From positions 1-35,127 of the forward strand of contig JALOLD010000033.1 in the NCBI GenBank assembly GCA_025456145.1: 35,127 nucleotides of DNA, in the 5' to 3' direction. This document shows, piece after piece, positions 19,136 to 26,396 of the stretch (position 1 is the first letter of the stretch; each line of letters begins with the position of its first letter). The notes under the pieces were generated by a model that was given only the letters and a program-made list of their open reading frames with translations, was not told the origin of the DNA and made no database searches. A program made the position numbers and the translations under genes. This DNA is from Thermoanaerobaculales bacterium (GTDB lineage: Bacteria; Acidobacteriota; Thermoanaerobaculia; Thermoanaerobaculales; Sulfomarinibacteraceae).

Positions 19136-19681
19136 TCACGAACTGGCCCGATCTTCCCCCGGCGTGATCACGCACAGATCGGGCAGATTCGTGTGCTGGC
19201 TGCGGCTCGGGCCGAGACCGTAGCCGATCAGGTATCCCTCCGGGACGTCGGTGAACGCGGCATACCGGGCCGACAGGTTGACGCTGCGCAGCTGCGGCTT
19301 GTCGACCAGGGCGACGACCTCGACCGAGGCCGGCTTCTGCTGGCTGAGATGGGTGATGAGGTAGTTTTCGGTCACCCCCGAGTGGAAGACGTCCTTGAGG
19401 ACGAGGACGTGGCGCCCGGTGACGTCGATCCGGGTCGCGAAGGTCAGGCTCACCACCTCGCCTCGGTCGCCCGCCGAGGTCGTGACATCGACGAACTCGA
19501 AGTCGACCGACACCGACGGCCGGAAGAGCCGCGAGATGTCGGCGAGAAAGAAGGCCGAGCCCTTGAGGATGCCGACCAGGGTCAGCTCCTTGCCGGCGTA
19601 GTCGGTCGAGATCTGGGCGACCAGCTCTTCCAGCCGCCGGTGGATCTGGTCTGCGGTGTACACCACCCGTAAGGCGCTCAT
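19136..19681 (-). CDS. Hypoxanthine phosphoribosyltransferase-like protein with degenerate active site
   Basis: A 181-residue protein of the type I PRT fold, aligned to Hpt/HPRT along its length. Kept: the PPi loop L39-K-G-S42 and K128 (ALVDKP), which corresponds to the purine-contacting lysine. Lost: the PRPP loop, normally VEDIIDSG or VEDIIDTG, reads L95-K96-D97-V-F-H100-S-G, so the acidic Glu is Lys and the catalytic Asp is His. The C-terminal GYGxDY...R region reads [11 protein letters not shown], so the metal-linked Asp is G157 and the Arg is gone. The position between tilS and ftsH is the standard place of hpt. The start at ATG 19681 overlaps the tilS stop by 4 nt. Salvage activity is doubtful; a structural or regulatory role is possible. 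Confidence 0.85.
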   Translation of the reverse strand: MSALRVVYTADQIHRRLEELVAQISTDYAGKELTLVGILKGSAFFLADISRLFRPSVSVDFEFVDVTTSAGDRGEVVSLTFATRIDVTGRHVLVLKDVFHSGVTENYLITHLSQQKPASVEVVALVDKPQLRSVNLSARYAAFTDVPEGYLIGYGLGPSRSQHTNLPDLCVITPGEDRASS

Positions 19682-20994
19682 CTCCGGATGACCTCCACGA
19701 CCCGGCTGCTCGACTCCCCAGGATCGGGATGTTGCCACACTCCGGGAATCCAGCAAATCATATCATCTTCGCAAATTAGCGGCCACGCCTGGCGGAGATG
19801 ACGGGGCAGGGCCTCGGCGATCGATCCGCGCAGCCCGCGAGCAGCTCCCGAGCCATCGTCACGACCGGTCGCGGCGCCGATCGGTCGCAGCTCGATCACT
19901 GAGGACGGCGACCGGGGGCACCACCGCCACACGGCGCACGGGTCCGGATCGTCCGGGGCGGCGAGCCTCGCCGTCCAGCCCGGAATGCCGAGGTCGACGG
20001 AAAGGCCGTCGACGAGGGTCGCGGCGGCGCCGGTCGGGGGGCTCGGCGGCTCGGCCCAGAGCCGCCGGGCGGCCGCTCGCAGCCGCCACCGGCCGCCCAT
20101 CGAGACCGCCCGTGGCGAGCCCGTGTCGAGCAGCAGGTGAAACAGCTCGAGCTGGCGTCGCGTGGTGTGGCCGATCCCGAGGCAGGCCATCTGGCCGTGC
20201 AACCAGCGCGCGCGAAGGGCGCGGGGGAGGCCGGCGAGGGCGGCCAGCTCGACGCCGCCCTCCGGGCTCCACGGGTCGGCGAAGCCGACGCGGTCGCCGG
20301 CCTCCTCGGTCATGAAGGCCTCCCCTTCGGCGATCGCGTGCGCCAGGTTCACCAGGTGACCGCGCAGACCGGGAACATCGGCCTCGAGCCTCGGCAGGAG
20401 ATCGAGGCGGACCCGGTTGCGCAGCCGGGAGGTGTCGGTGTTGCTGCTGTCGTCGCGCCAGGGGACGCCGTTTTTCTCGAGCCAGGCCCGGATCTCGCCG
20501 CGGGTCCACGGCAGCAGCGGTCGGACGATCCCGTCGGCGGTCCGCTCCGCGATGCCCGCCATCGCGCGGGGGCCCGCGCCGCGCAGCAGCTGGACGACGA
20601 CCCCCTCGGCGACGTCGTCCCGGTGGTGCGCGGTCGCGATCGTGGCGATGCCGATCGCCGCGGCGTGCTCGGCCAGCGCCCGATAGCGGCGTCGCCGCCA
20701 GGCGGCCTCTCCACCGACCGGACGGCGCCGATCAGCCGGCAGACCGAGCACGGTGATCGGAACCCCGAGCTCGGCGCAGAGGTCGCGGCAGAATGCGGCG
20801 TCGGCATCCGCCTCGGACCCCCGCAGACCGTGGTGGACGTGCGCGGCGGCCAGCTCGAGGCCGAGCGCGGGCTCGCCGAGCAGCCGCAGCAACGCCACCG
20901 AGTCGCCCCCGCCCGACAGGGCGACCAGCACCGACTTGCCGATCAGGTCGGGAAACTGGCGCCGGAAGCCCTCGATGAAGTCGGCGGAGTCCAC
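19678..20994 (-). CDS. tilS: tRNA(Ile)-lysidine synthetase
   Basis: Attaches lysine to C34 of tRNA-Ile(CAU), changing its decoding from AUG to AUA. The 438 residues have the N-type ATP-pyrophosphatase P-loop S27-GGGD-S32, the HVHHGLRG segment, TAHHRDDVAE and the RPLLPWTRGEI and DDSSNTDTSRLRNRVR stretches that are typical of TilS. The C-terminal domains are more divergent. A GTG start at 20994 puts the P-loop at the normal distance. A TAGCAT box 7 nt upstream suggests a leaderless mRNA. The gene heads the long operon and is preceded on the same strand by a CAU-anticodon tRNA. Confidence 0.93.
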   Translation of the reverse strand: MDSADFIEGFRRQFPDLIGKSVLVALSGGGDSVALLRLLGEPALGLELAAAHVHHGLRGSEADADAAFCRDLCAELGVPITVLGLPADRRRPVGGEAAWRRRRYRALAEHAAAIGIATIATAHHRDDVAEGVVVQLLRGAGPRAMAGIAERTADGIVRPLLPWTRGEIRAWLEKNGVPWRDDSSNTDTSRLRNRVRLDLLPRLEADVPGLRGHLVNLAHAIAEGEAFMTEEAGDRVGFADPWSPEGGVELAALAGLPRALRARWLHGQMACLGIGHTTRRQLELFHLLLDTGSPRAVSMGGRWRLRAAARRLWAEPPSPPTGAAATLVDGLSVDLGIPGWTARLAAPDDPDPCAVWRWCPRSPSSVIELRPIGAATGRDDGSGAARGLRGSIAEALPRHLRQAWPLICEDDMICWIPGVWQHPDPGESSSRVVEVIRR

Positions 20995-21001
20995 GGCTGG
21001 A

Positions 21002-21007
21002 ATGCTA
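21002..21007 (-). promoter_or_regulatory. Candidate -10 box for a leaderless tilS transcript
   Basis: On the minus strand TAGCAT lies 7 nt before the tilS GTG, with no Shine-Dalgarno between. Read-through from the tRNA upstream is an alternative. Confidence 0.4.
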
Positions 21008-21056
21008 CCAGCCCCGGGGGGCTCGGCCGCGACGCCGGCCCGCCCGGGGACCGGCG

Positions 21057-21092
21057 CTGGCCGATGACTCCCGGACGGGAGTCATCGGCCAG
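21057..21092 (-). terminator. Perfect 16-bp hairpin downstream of tRNA-Met
   Basis: CTGGCCGATGACTCCC (21057-21072) pairs perfectly with 21077-21092 around a GGAC loop. It starts 3 nt beyond the tRNA CCA end. There is no T-run on either side, so it is either a non-canonical terminator or a processing/stabilising structure between tRNA-Met and tilS. Confidence 0.6.
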
Positions 21093-21095
21093 AGC

Positions 21096-21170
21096 TGGTG
21101 GCGGTGGGTGGAGTTGAACCACCGACACAGGGCTTATGAGACCCCTGCTCTGCCTCTGAGCTACACCGCC
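21096..21170 (-). tRNA. tRNA with CAU anticodon, most likely elongator tRNA-Met
   Basis: 75 nt including an encoded CCA. Acceptor GGCGGTG/CACCGCC, D-arm GCTC-AGAGGCA-GAGC with a short loop, anticodon arm GGGGT-CTCATAA-GCCCT, variable GTGTC, T-arm GGTGG-TTCAACT-CCACC. The anticodon CAT could be elongator Met or the lysidine-modified Ile2. The acceptor lacks the C4-G69/C5-G68 pairs that help TilS recognise tRNA-Ile2 in E. coli, so Met is favoured. An initiator is excluded because position 1-72 is paired. Confidence 0.9.
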
Positions 21171-21179
21171 CGACGGAGC

Positions 21180-21209
21180 ACTATACGGTCGCTGCCGATC
21201 TGAAGTCAA
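21180..21209 (-). promoter_or_regulatory. Sigma-70-type promoter of the CAU tRNA
   Basis: On the minus strand TTGACT (21209-21204), an 18-nt spacer and TATAGT (21185-21180) precede the tRNA 5' end (21170) by 9 nt. Confidence 0.75.
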
Positions 21210-21287
21210 CGCCGGCCGACGCCGTGAGAGGGGCCGCCGGCGACCGTCTCCAGGCTCGAACCGGGGGCCTCGAGCCGACTCGCGCGC

Positions 21288-21293
21288 TATACT
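21288..21293 (+). promoter_or_regulatory. -10 box of a leaderless promoter for the eight-cysteine protein
   Basis: TATACT, preceded by GC, ends 8 nt before the ATG at 21302. There is no Shine-Dalgarno. This is the best-conserved example of the leaderless pattern in the window. Confidence 0.55.
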
Positions 21294-21301
21294 GACCGGA
21301 C

Positions 21302-21508
21302 ATGGCGCAGACCGAGACCATACGGGGTGGGCGCTGCTCGAGATGCGACGAGATCGTGCCCGATCTCGAGCTGCAAACCTGCTCGATCTGCCGTAGCCTC
21401 TTCTGCCGGACCTGCGCGGTGGAAGGCTACGGGAGGTTCTTCTGTTCCGATGTCTGCCGCGGGTTCTTCTTCCACGGCGACGGCGACGAGACCGAAGAGG
21501 ACTTCTGA
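21302..21508 (+). CDS. Small eight-cysteine zinc-finger-like protein
   Basis: A 68-residue protein with eight cysteines in four pairs: C12/C15, C27/C30, C35/C38 and C48/C52, then a Phe-rich turn (RGFFFHGD) and an acidic tail. The spacing suggests two zinc sites in a cross-brace or tandem ribbon fold, like small RING, FYVE or B-box-type modules. I cannot assign a family. A conventional coding gene is supported by its own promoter, the clean start, and tight linkage (5-nt gap) to the aminotransferase homologue downstream. It probably binds protein or RNA rather than acting as an enzyme. Confidence 0.8.
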   Translation: MAQTETIRGGRCSRCDEIVPDLELQTCSICRSLFCRTCAVEGYGRFFCSDVCRGFFFHGDGDETEEDF

Positions 21509-21513
21509 CAGCC

Positions 21514-22719
21514 ATGGGACAGCGCTTCGACGAGCTGATGAGCCGCGCCGCCACGCTTCCGGTGCTCCGCGCCGGCGCGGTGGACTCGGTCGTCGCCAAG
21601 AAGGCCCAGGGGCCGCGGGTCTACGACCTCGACAACGTCGGTTTCATCGACTTCGTCGGTGGAGGAGGGTCGTCGGTTCTCGGCTTCGCCAACCAGTTCG
21701 TGCTCGACGCGGTCAAGAAGGTTCTCGACTCGGGCGTGCCGGTCGGCTTCCACGTGCCGCAGGAGGTCGACCTCGCCGACAGCCTCGGCCAGTTCCTGCC
21801 CTGGGTCGAGACGTGGTGGTTCTGCCGCAATCAGGACGAGGCGATGAGCGCGGCCCTGTCGTGGGCCCGCCGGAGCAGCGGGAAAGAGGTCATCATCGCC
21901 CTGTCGGGCGGCGCCCGCCTGAGCCCGGGGAGCGACGCCGGGGGGGAGGCCCGCGGTGTGGTGCGCGAGATCGCGAGCTGGAACGCCGGGCGGATCATCG
22001 CCGGGATCGGCGAGGCCGCGGACGAGGTCGCGGCGGTGGTGATCGAGCCGCTCATGACCCGGCTCGGACTGATACCGCTGGAGCCCGCGACCGTCGCGGC
22101 GGTCGTCGGTTGCTGTCGCGAGCTCGGTTTGACGGTGATCTTCGACGAGCGGGTCTCGGGCTTCCGGCTGGCCCGGGGAGGGGCCGCCTCGTCGTTCGGA
22201 GCGAGCCCGGATCTGGCGGTGTACGGCGGGGCTCTCGGGGGTGGCTTCCCGATCGGAGCGGTCGGCTTCGCCGCCCGGTTCGGATCGGTCGAGCCGGCCA
22301 ACGACCAGACCCTCGCGACCCCGCACTCGGTCTCCTTGGCGGCCGCCGACGCGGTGCTGTCGATCCTCAAGAACGACGCCACCTACGCCCGGCTCGACGA
22401 GCGTTCGGCCCAGCTCGCCGACGGCATCCGCAACCTGGCGGACCGCTTCAACCGGTCGATCGCGGTCAATCGTGCCGGCTCGGTCTTCGCCCTCTACCTC
22501 GGGGTCGACTCGGTCGCCTCGGGAACCGTGGCGCGCCGCGCCGACGCCGAGGCCTATCGTCGGCTCGCCGCCGGTCTGCGCGACGAGGGCGTGCTCCTGC
22601 CGACGGTACCCGGCGGCACCGGTTTCGTCTCGAGCGCCCACGGCACCAAGGACATCGAGGAGACCCTCGGCGCCTTCGAACGCGCGCTGACGAAGATCCA
22701 GCGCGAGGACCGGCCCTGA
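21514..22719 (+). CDS. Class III aminotransferase homologue (HemL-like) lacking the PLP lysine
   Basis: A 401-residue protein with the overall layout of glutamate-1-semialdehyde aminomutase and other class III aminotransferases: VYDLDNVGFIDFVGG near the N-terminus, FDERVSGFR with the pyridine-binding D211, and DLAVYGGALGGGFPIGAVGF (233-252). In the family the last motif reads LGKxxGGG and its Lys forms the Schiff base with PLP; here that position is G239. The phosphate-binding SGTEA is replaced by N106-Q-D-E-A110, and the YHG segment is replaced by SGGARL. The flanking residues are well kept, so it is not frameshift damage. Probably a non-catalytic paralogue. It is encoded between the eight-cysteine gene and hflX. 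Confidence 0.85.
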   Translation: MGQRFDELMSRAATLPVLRAGAVDSVVAKKAQGPRVYDLDNVGFIDFVGGGGSSVLGFANQFVLDAVKKVLDSGVPVGFHVPQEVDLADSLGQFLPWVETWWFCRNQDEAMSAALSWARRSSGKEVIIALSGGARLSPGSDAGGEARGVVREIASWNAGRIIAGIGEAADEVAAVVIEPLMTRLGLIPLEPATVAAVVGCCRELGLTVIFDERVSGFRLARGGAASSFGASPDLAVYGGALGGGFPIGAVGFAARFGSVEPANDQTLATPHSVSLAAADAVLSILKNDATYARLDERSAQLADGIRNLADRFNRSIAVNRAGSVFALYLGVDSVASGTVARRADAEAYRRLAAGLRDEGVLLPTVPGGTGFVSSAHGTKDIEETLGAFERALTKIQREDRP

Positions 22720-22736
22720 GCGGCGCGAGTCGAAGG

Positions 22737-24047
22737 ATGTCCCGGTCGGACGGTGTCGAGGTTCGAGCATCGGGCGCCGAGCCCGTCGTCCTGGTCGGTC
22801 TGGTGGTCGCGGGCGCCGGCAGGTCCGAGGTCGACGAGCACCTCGACGAGCTCGAGCGGCTGGTCGACACCGCCGGCGGCCGGGTCGTCGAGAGGCTGGT
22901 TCAGGAGCGGGCGGCGCCCGATCCCGCAACCCTGGTCGGCTCGGGTTTCGTGACCAGGGTCGCGGAACGCGCGGCCGGTCACGAGGCCCGGTCGGTGATC
23001 TTCGACGAGGACCTCACCGCCTCGCAGATCCGCAACCTCGAGCGCGAGATGCCGAAGGACGTCAAGGTCCTCGACCGGGCCGCGGTGATCCTCGACATCT
23101 TCGCGGCGCGTGCCCGCTCGCGCGAGGCCAAGACCCAGGTCGAGCTCGCCCAGCTGAGCTACCTCCTGCCGCGCCTGACCCGTCGGTGGGGGCACCTCTC
23201 CCGCCAGGCCGGCGGCATCGGCACCCGCGGCGTCGGCGAGACCCAGCTCGAGATCGACCGTCGCCTCGTGTCGAGGCGGATCGCCCAGCTCAAGGCCAAG
23301 CTCGCCGTCATCGAGCGCGATCGGCGGCTTCGCCGCGGTCGCCGCAACGAGCTGCCGTCGGTCGCTCTCGTCGGCTACACCAACGCCGGCAAGTCGAGCC
23401 TCTTCCGCCGGCTCTCACGCGCCGACGTGCTCGTCGAGGACCGGCTGTTCGCGACCCTCGACCCTCGAACCCGCAGAGTGTCGCTCGGTGAGGAGGTGAC
23501 CGCGGTCCTGACCGACACCGTCGGCTTCATCCGCAAGCTGCCCCACGACCTGGTGGCGCCGTTCCGGTCGACCCTCGAGGAAGCGGTCGAGTCGGACCTG
23601 GTGCTGCACGTGGTCGACGCCGCCCACCCGGCGTGGGAGGAGCACCTGCGGATCGGCGACGAGGTGCTGGAGGGTCTCGGGGTGGCGGTCGAGAGCCAGC
23701 TCGTCGTGCTCAACAAGTGCGATCTCCTGGCCGGCCCGATGCCGGTCGTCGCGGGGGATCGGCCGGCGCTCGCGGTATCCGCGGTGACCGGCGCCGGGAT
23801 GCCCGGGTTGCGTTCGGCGATCCGGGATCGGCTGCTGACCGGTCCCGGCGTGGCCATTCTGAGGGTGCCGCTCGACGAGGCCGAGATGGTCCGGCGCGCG
23901 CTCGGCATGCCGCACCAGCTCGCCCGCCGCTACGGTCGGGAGGCGGTCGAGCTCGCCATGCGGGTCGATGCCTGGCGGCTCGACGAGGTCGGGCTCGGCG
24001 GCTATCGTGTGACCACCTGGGGAGGCGTCGCCGAGGGAGGTGCCTGA
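22737..24047 (+). CDS. hflX: Ribosome-splitting GTPase HflX
   Basis: A GTPase that binds the 50S subunit and splits stalled ribosomes under stress. The 436 residues show the HflX N-terminal domain (about 10-180, with NPATL-like DPATLVGSGF, and RAAVILDIFAARARSREAKTQVELAQL), the hallmark GTRGVGETQLEIDRR, then the G-domain: G1 G213-YTNAGK-S (K219), DTVGFIRKLP (G3), and NKCD (G4). The C-terminal extension resembles the HflX C-terminal domain. ATG 22737 has AAGG almost touching it, so translation may depend on coupling to the gene 17 nt upstream. Its stop overlaps the next ATG (TGATG). Confidence 0.95.
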   Translation: MSRSDGVEVRASGAEPVVLVGLVVAGAGRSEVDEHLDELERLVDTAGGRVVERLVQERAAPDPATLVGSGFVTRVAERAAGHEARSVIFDEDLTASQIRNLEREMPKDVKVLDRAAVILDIFAARARSREAKTQVELAQLSYLLPRLTRRWGHLSRQAGGIGTRGVGETQLEIDRRLVSRRIAQLKAKLAVIERDRRLRRGRRNELPSVALVGYTNAGKSSLFRRLSRADVLVEDRLFATLDPRTRRVSLGEEVTAVLTDTVGFIRKLPHDLVAPFRSTLEEAVESDLVLHVVDAAHPAWEEHLRIGDEVLEGLGVAVESQLVVLNKCDLLAGPMPVVAGDRPALAVSAVTGAGMPGLRSAIRDRLLTGPGVAILRVPLDEAEMVRRALGMPHQLARRYGREAVELAMRVDAWRLDEVGLGGYRVTTWGGVAEGGA

Positions 24048-24523
24048 TGCCGATCTATGAGTTCCTCTGCCGGCCGTGCAACCGGATCTTCAGCTTCCAC
24101 TCATTCGCGGTGAACCCCGGGCGGACGCCGTCGTGCCCGAAGTGTGGCAACGGCGGTCTCGAGCGGGTGCCATCGCGTTTCGGTGTGGCATCGGTGTCCA
24201 GGGCGGCGGGCGACTCGGGCGGCGATCAGCTCGACGATCCGCGGATGGAGCGCGAGATGATGAAGCTCGCGGCCGAGCTCGAGGGCATGGACGAGAACGA
24301 CCCGCGGCAGATGGCGGCGGCGGTCCGCAAGATGACCGAGCTCGCCGGCGAGCCGGTGACCCCGGCGATGGAGGAGATGATCCGTCGCCTCGAGGCCGGC
24401 GAGGACCCCGAGCGGATCGAGGAGGACCTCGGCGACGCCATCGAGGACGAGATGGGCGGCGAGGGCGGCGGCCCCTTCGGCGGCGCCGCGCCCACCCGCG
24501 ACGACGGCCTCTACCCGATGTAG
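24047..24523 (+). CDS. FmdB-family zinc-ribbon protein
   Basis: A 158-residue protein whose first 45 residues match the FmdB/CxxC_CxxC putative regulatory family: MPIYEFLC8-RPC11 and C30-PKC33 form a zinc ribbon. The rest is helical and acidic (MEREMMKLAAELEGMDEND, then a Gly/Asp-rich tail), longer than the usual ~75-110 residue FmdB protein. The ATG overlaps the hflX stop by 1 nt, so it is co-translated with hflX. Function is unknown. Confidence 0.88.
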   Translation: MPIYEFLCRPCNRIFSFHSFAVNPGRTPSCPKCGNGGLERVPSRFGVASVSRAAGDSGGDQLDDPRMEREMMKLAAELEGMDENDPRQMAAAVRKMTELAGEPVTPAMEEMIRRLEAGEDPERIEEDLGDAIEDEMGGEGGGPFGGAAPTRDDGLYPM

Positions 24524-24537
24524 GGTGGCGGGCGTTC

Positions 24538-24661
24538 ATCGCAACCACAAAGACACGAAGACTCAAAGGGAATCACCAAGGCTGGGCTGCGGACGGCCTG
24601 GCCGCCCGCAGCCCGGCGCCTCGTGTGGTCCTTCGTGTCTTGGTGTCTTCGTGGTTGTGAC
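24538..24661. repeat. Interspersed nested palindromic element, copy 2
   Basis: The left arm begins ATCGCAACCACAAAGACACG and the right arm ends CTTCGTGGTTGTGAC; they are imperfect reverse complements of about 40 nt built from CAC(C/G/A)AAG units. Inside is an unrelated GC hairpin, GGGCTGCGG (584-592 of 24 kb) with CCGCAGCCC (24606-24614). It lies between two convergent genes. Confidence 0.92.
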
Positions 24662-24671
24662 GTTGTGATGC

Positions 24672-26222
24672 TCACGCCCCTCGGTCACCTGCTTTCTTGG
24701 GCCGGAATCGTTGTCGCAGGTCGGTAGCGGTTCGCCAGGCGTCGGGCGCCATCCAGGCGAGGAAGAAAAGGGCGAGGGCCCACGACAGGAGACCATAGAG
24801 CAGCTCGAAGGACAGCGCGTCGCGGGTCGCGAGGTGGAGGGCGAAGAGCCCGGTATTGACGCCGAGCCAGGCGGTCGTCGGCCCCCACCGGCCGTGGCCG
24901 AGGGGGACCAGCAGGAGCATCACCCAGTAGTAACAGGTGAGCACCACGGCGGCGAACGCCACGACCATCCCGAGGATCGCCGCCTTCCAGACCTCGAGCC
25001 GCCACGACGCCGCGGCGACGACCGCGAGAAAGGCCGCGGAGGCGAGCAGCAGCAACGGCCGGCGCTCGTCCTGCAGCCGGTTCATCTTGGCCTGCCAGCG
25101 GATCCACGGCTCGGGCAGCGTGAAGTCGACGTCCTCGCGGCGGACGGTGGCGCGGTCGTAGAGCATCAGGTTCTTGAGCCCGACGTTGTTGGTCAGCCAG
25201 GTGCCGTGGTGCTTGCCGAGGTTCCACTTGAAGTCGAGCCAGGCCGACGGACCCCGCCCGACCAGGCTGCCCGCGGCGAGGCAGAGCAGGACGCCGACCA
25301 CGAATCCGGTGGCGAGACGCCGGAACCAGGCGGTCGGCCGTCCATCGACCAGGTGGCGCACGAAGACCACCGCCGGTCCGACCAGGAAGCCGCCCGGGAA
25401 GACGCGCACCATGCAGGCGTAGGCGATCAGCCCGCCGGCGAGGGCGAAGCGCCCGCGCTTGAGCAGGCAGACGGCAACCCCGACCGCCGCCAGCCAGTCC
25501 TGGCGGAGGAAGGCGCCACCCACCCAGTCCCAGCGCCAGGGGTAGCCGAGGCCGAAGACGATCACCGCGAGGCAACCGACCCGGGTTCCGAAGCTCCGGA
25601 AGATGGCGATGAACATCAGCCCGACCAGCGCGGTGTCGATCCAGGCGAGGGCGGTCAGCGACCGGTCCGAGGCGGCCGGCCAGGCCGAGAACAGGCGCGC
25701 GCTGAAGGTCCAGGTCGGCGTCGGGTTGTAGCCGTGGTCGCGCCGGATGCTGGTGATATAGCCGTACTGGTTGCGCTCGAGGAAGTAGCGGACATCGGCG
25801 GAGAAGAGCCGCCAGCGCTCGTCCGAGAACCGGGCCCGGACCTCGGTCATGTGGTTGACCAGCGACCTGATGGGCACGACCTCGTTGGTCCGCAGGTCGC
25901 GCATGATCGGCTGCGGTGCGTGGCCGAGCCCGAGCTCGCGCTCGGCCGCGAGCGATGCGACATAGATCCCGTCGTAGCCGACCTCGGGGAAGTACTTGGA
26001 GCCCAGGAAGTAGTGGAACTGCTCCCAGTGGTGGACCATCGACACGCCGTGGAAGTGACCGAAGTTGGTGTAGGCGACGACCGCGACCACCGCCATCACC
26101 CCGAGCAGCTGCCCCGCCTGGTGCTCCTTGAGACCGCCCGGCCGCCGGTGCCGCCAGATCACGAGCAGCAGCGCGACCAGGCTCAGCCCGCCCTTGACCC
26201 ACAGCTCGGTCGACAGCTCCAT
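24672..26222 (-). CDS. Polytopic membrane protein of unknown function, GT-C-like
   Basis: A 516-residue protein with about ten to twelve hydrophobic spans and a large first extracytoplasmic region (about 60-190: HHWEQFHYFLGSKYFPEVGYDGIYVASL and NPTPTWTFSARLF). This layout resembles GT-C glycosyltransferases or DUF2029-type (GT87) proteins, in which acidic residues in the first loop matter, but no clear catalytic motif is recognised. LDFKWNLGKHHGTWLTNNVGL is a further soluble loop. The basic C-terminus is RFRPKKAGDRGA. The ATG at 26222 is preceded by a TACGCT box 6 nt upstream, consistent with a leaderless mRNA. Substrate unknown. Confidence 0.78.
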   Translation of the reverse strand: MELSTELWVKGGLSLVALLLVIWRHRRPGGLKEHQAGQLLGVMAVVAVVAYTNFGHFHGVSMVHHWEQFHYFLGSKYFPEVGYDGIYVASLAAERELGLGHAPQPIMRDLRTNEVVPIRSLVNHMTEVRARFSDERWRLFSADVRYFLERNQYGYITSIRRDHGYNPTPTWTFSARLFSAWPAASDRSLTALAWIDTALVGLMFIAIFRSFGTRVGCLAVIVFGLGYPWRWDWVGGAFLRQDWLAAVGVAVCLLKRGRFALAGGLIAYACMVRVFPGGFLVGPAVVFVRHLVDGRPTAWFRRLATGFVVGVLLCLAAGSLVGRGPSAWLDFKWNLGKHHGTWLTNNVGLKNLMLYDRATVRREDVDFTLPEPWIRWQAKMNRLQDERRPLLLLASAAFLAVVAAASWRLEVWKAAILGMVVAFAAVVLTCYYWVMLLLVPLGHGRWGPTTAWLGVNTGLFALHLATRDALSFELLYGLLSWALALFFLAWMAPDAWRTATDLRQRFRPKKAGDRGA

Positions 26223-26228
26223 GGCTCC

Positions 26229-26234
26229 AGCGTA
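26229..26234 (-). promoter_or_regulatory. Candidate -10 box for a leaderless transcript of the polytopic membrane protein
   Basis: On the minus strand TACGCT lies 6 nt before the ATG at 26222. No -35 is evident; the palindromic element begins 27 nt further upstream. Confidence 0.35.
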
Positions 26235-26260
26235 TCAGGCTGGATCGAGGAATCGAAAAC

Positions 26261-26383
26261 GTCGCAACCACCAAGACACCAAGACACGAAGATCGACACG
26301 AAGAGATCCATGGTGGGCGGCATCGCCGCCCATCGTCACGCCTTCGTGATTCCTTCGTGCCTTCGTGTCTTCGTGGTTGTGAC
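26261..26383. repeat. Interspersed nested palindromic element, copy 3
   Basis: The left arm begins GTCGCAACCACCAAGACACC and the right arm ends CTTCGTGGTTGTGAC. The inner hairpin is TGGGCGGC-ATC-GCCGCCCA (26314-26332). This copy lies between two genes in the same orientation (minus), after the stop of the phosphoesterase and before the start of the membrane protein. Confidence 0.92.
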
Positions 26384-26396
26384 GGCGCGATGGTCT

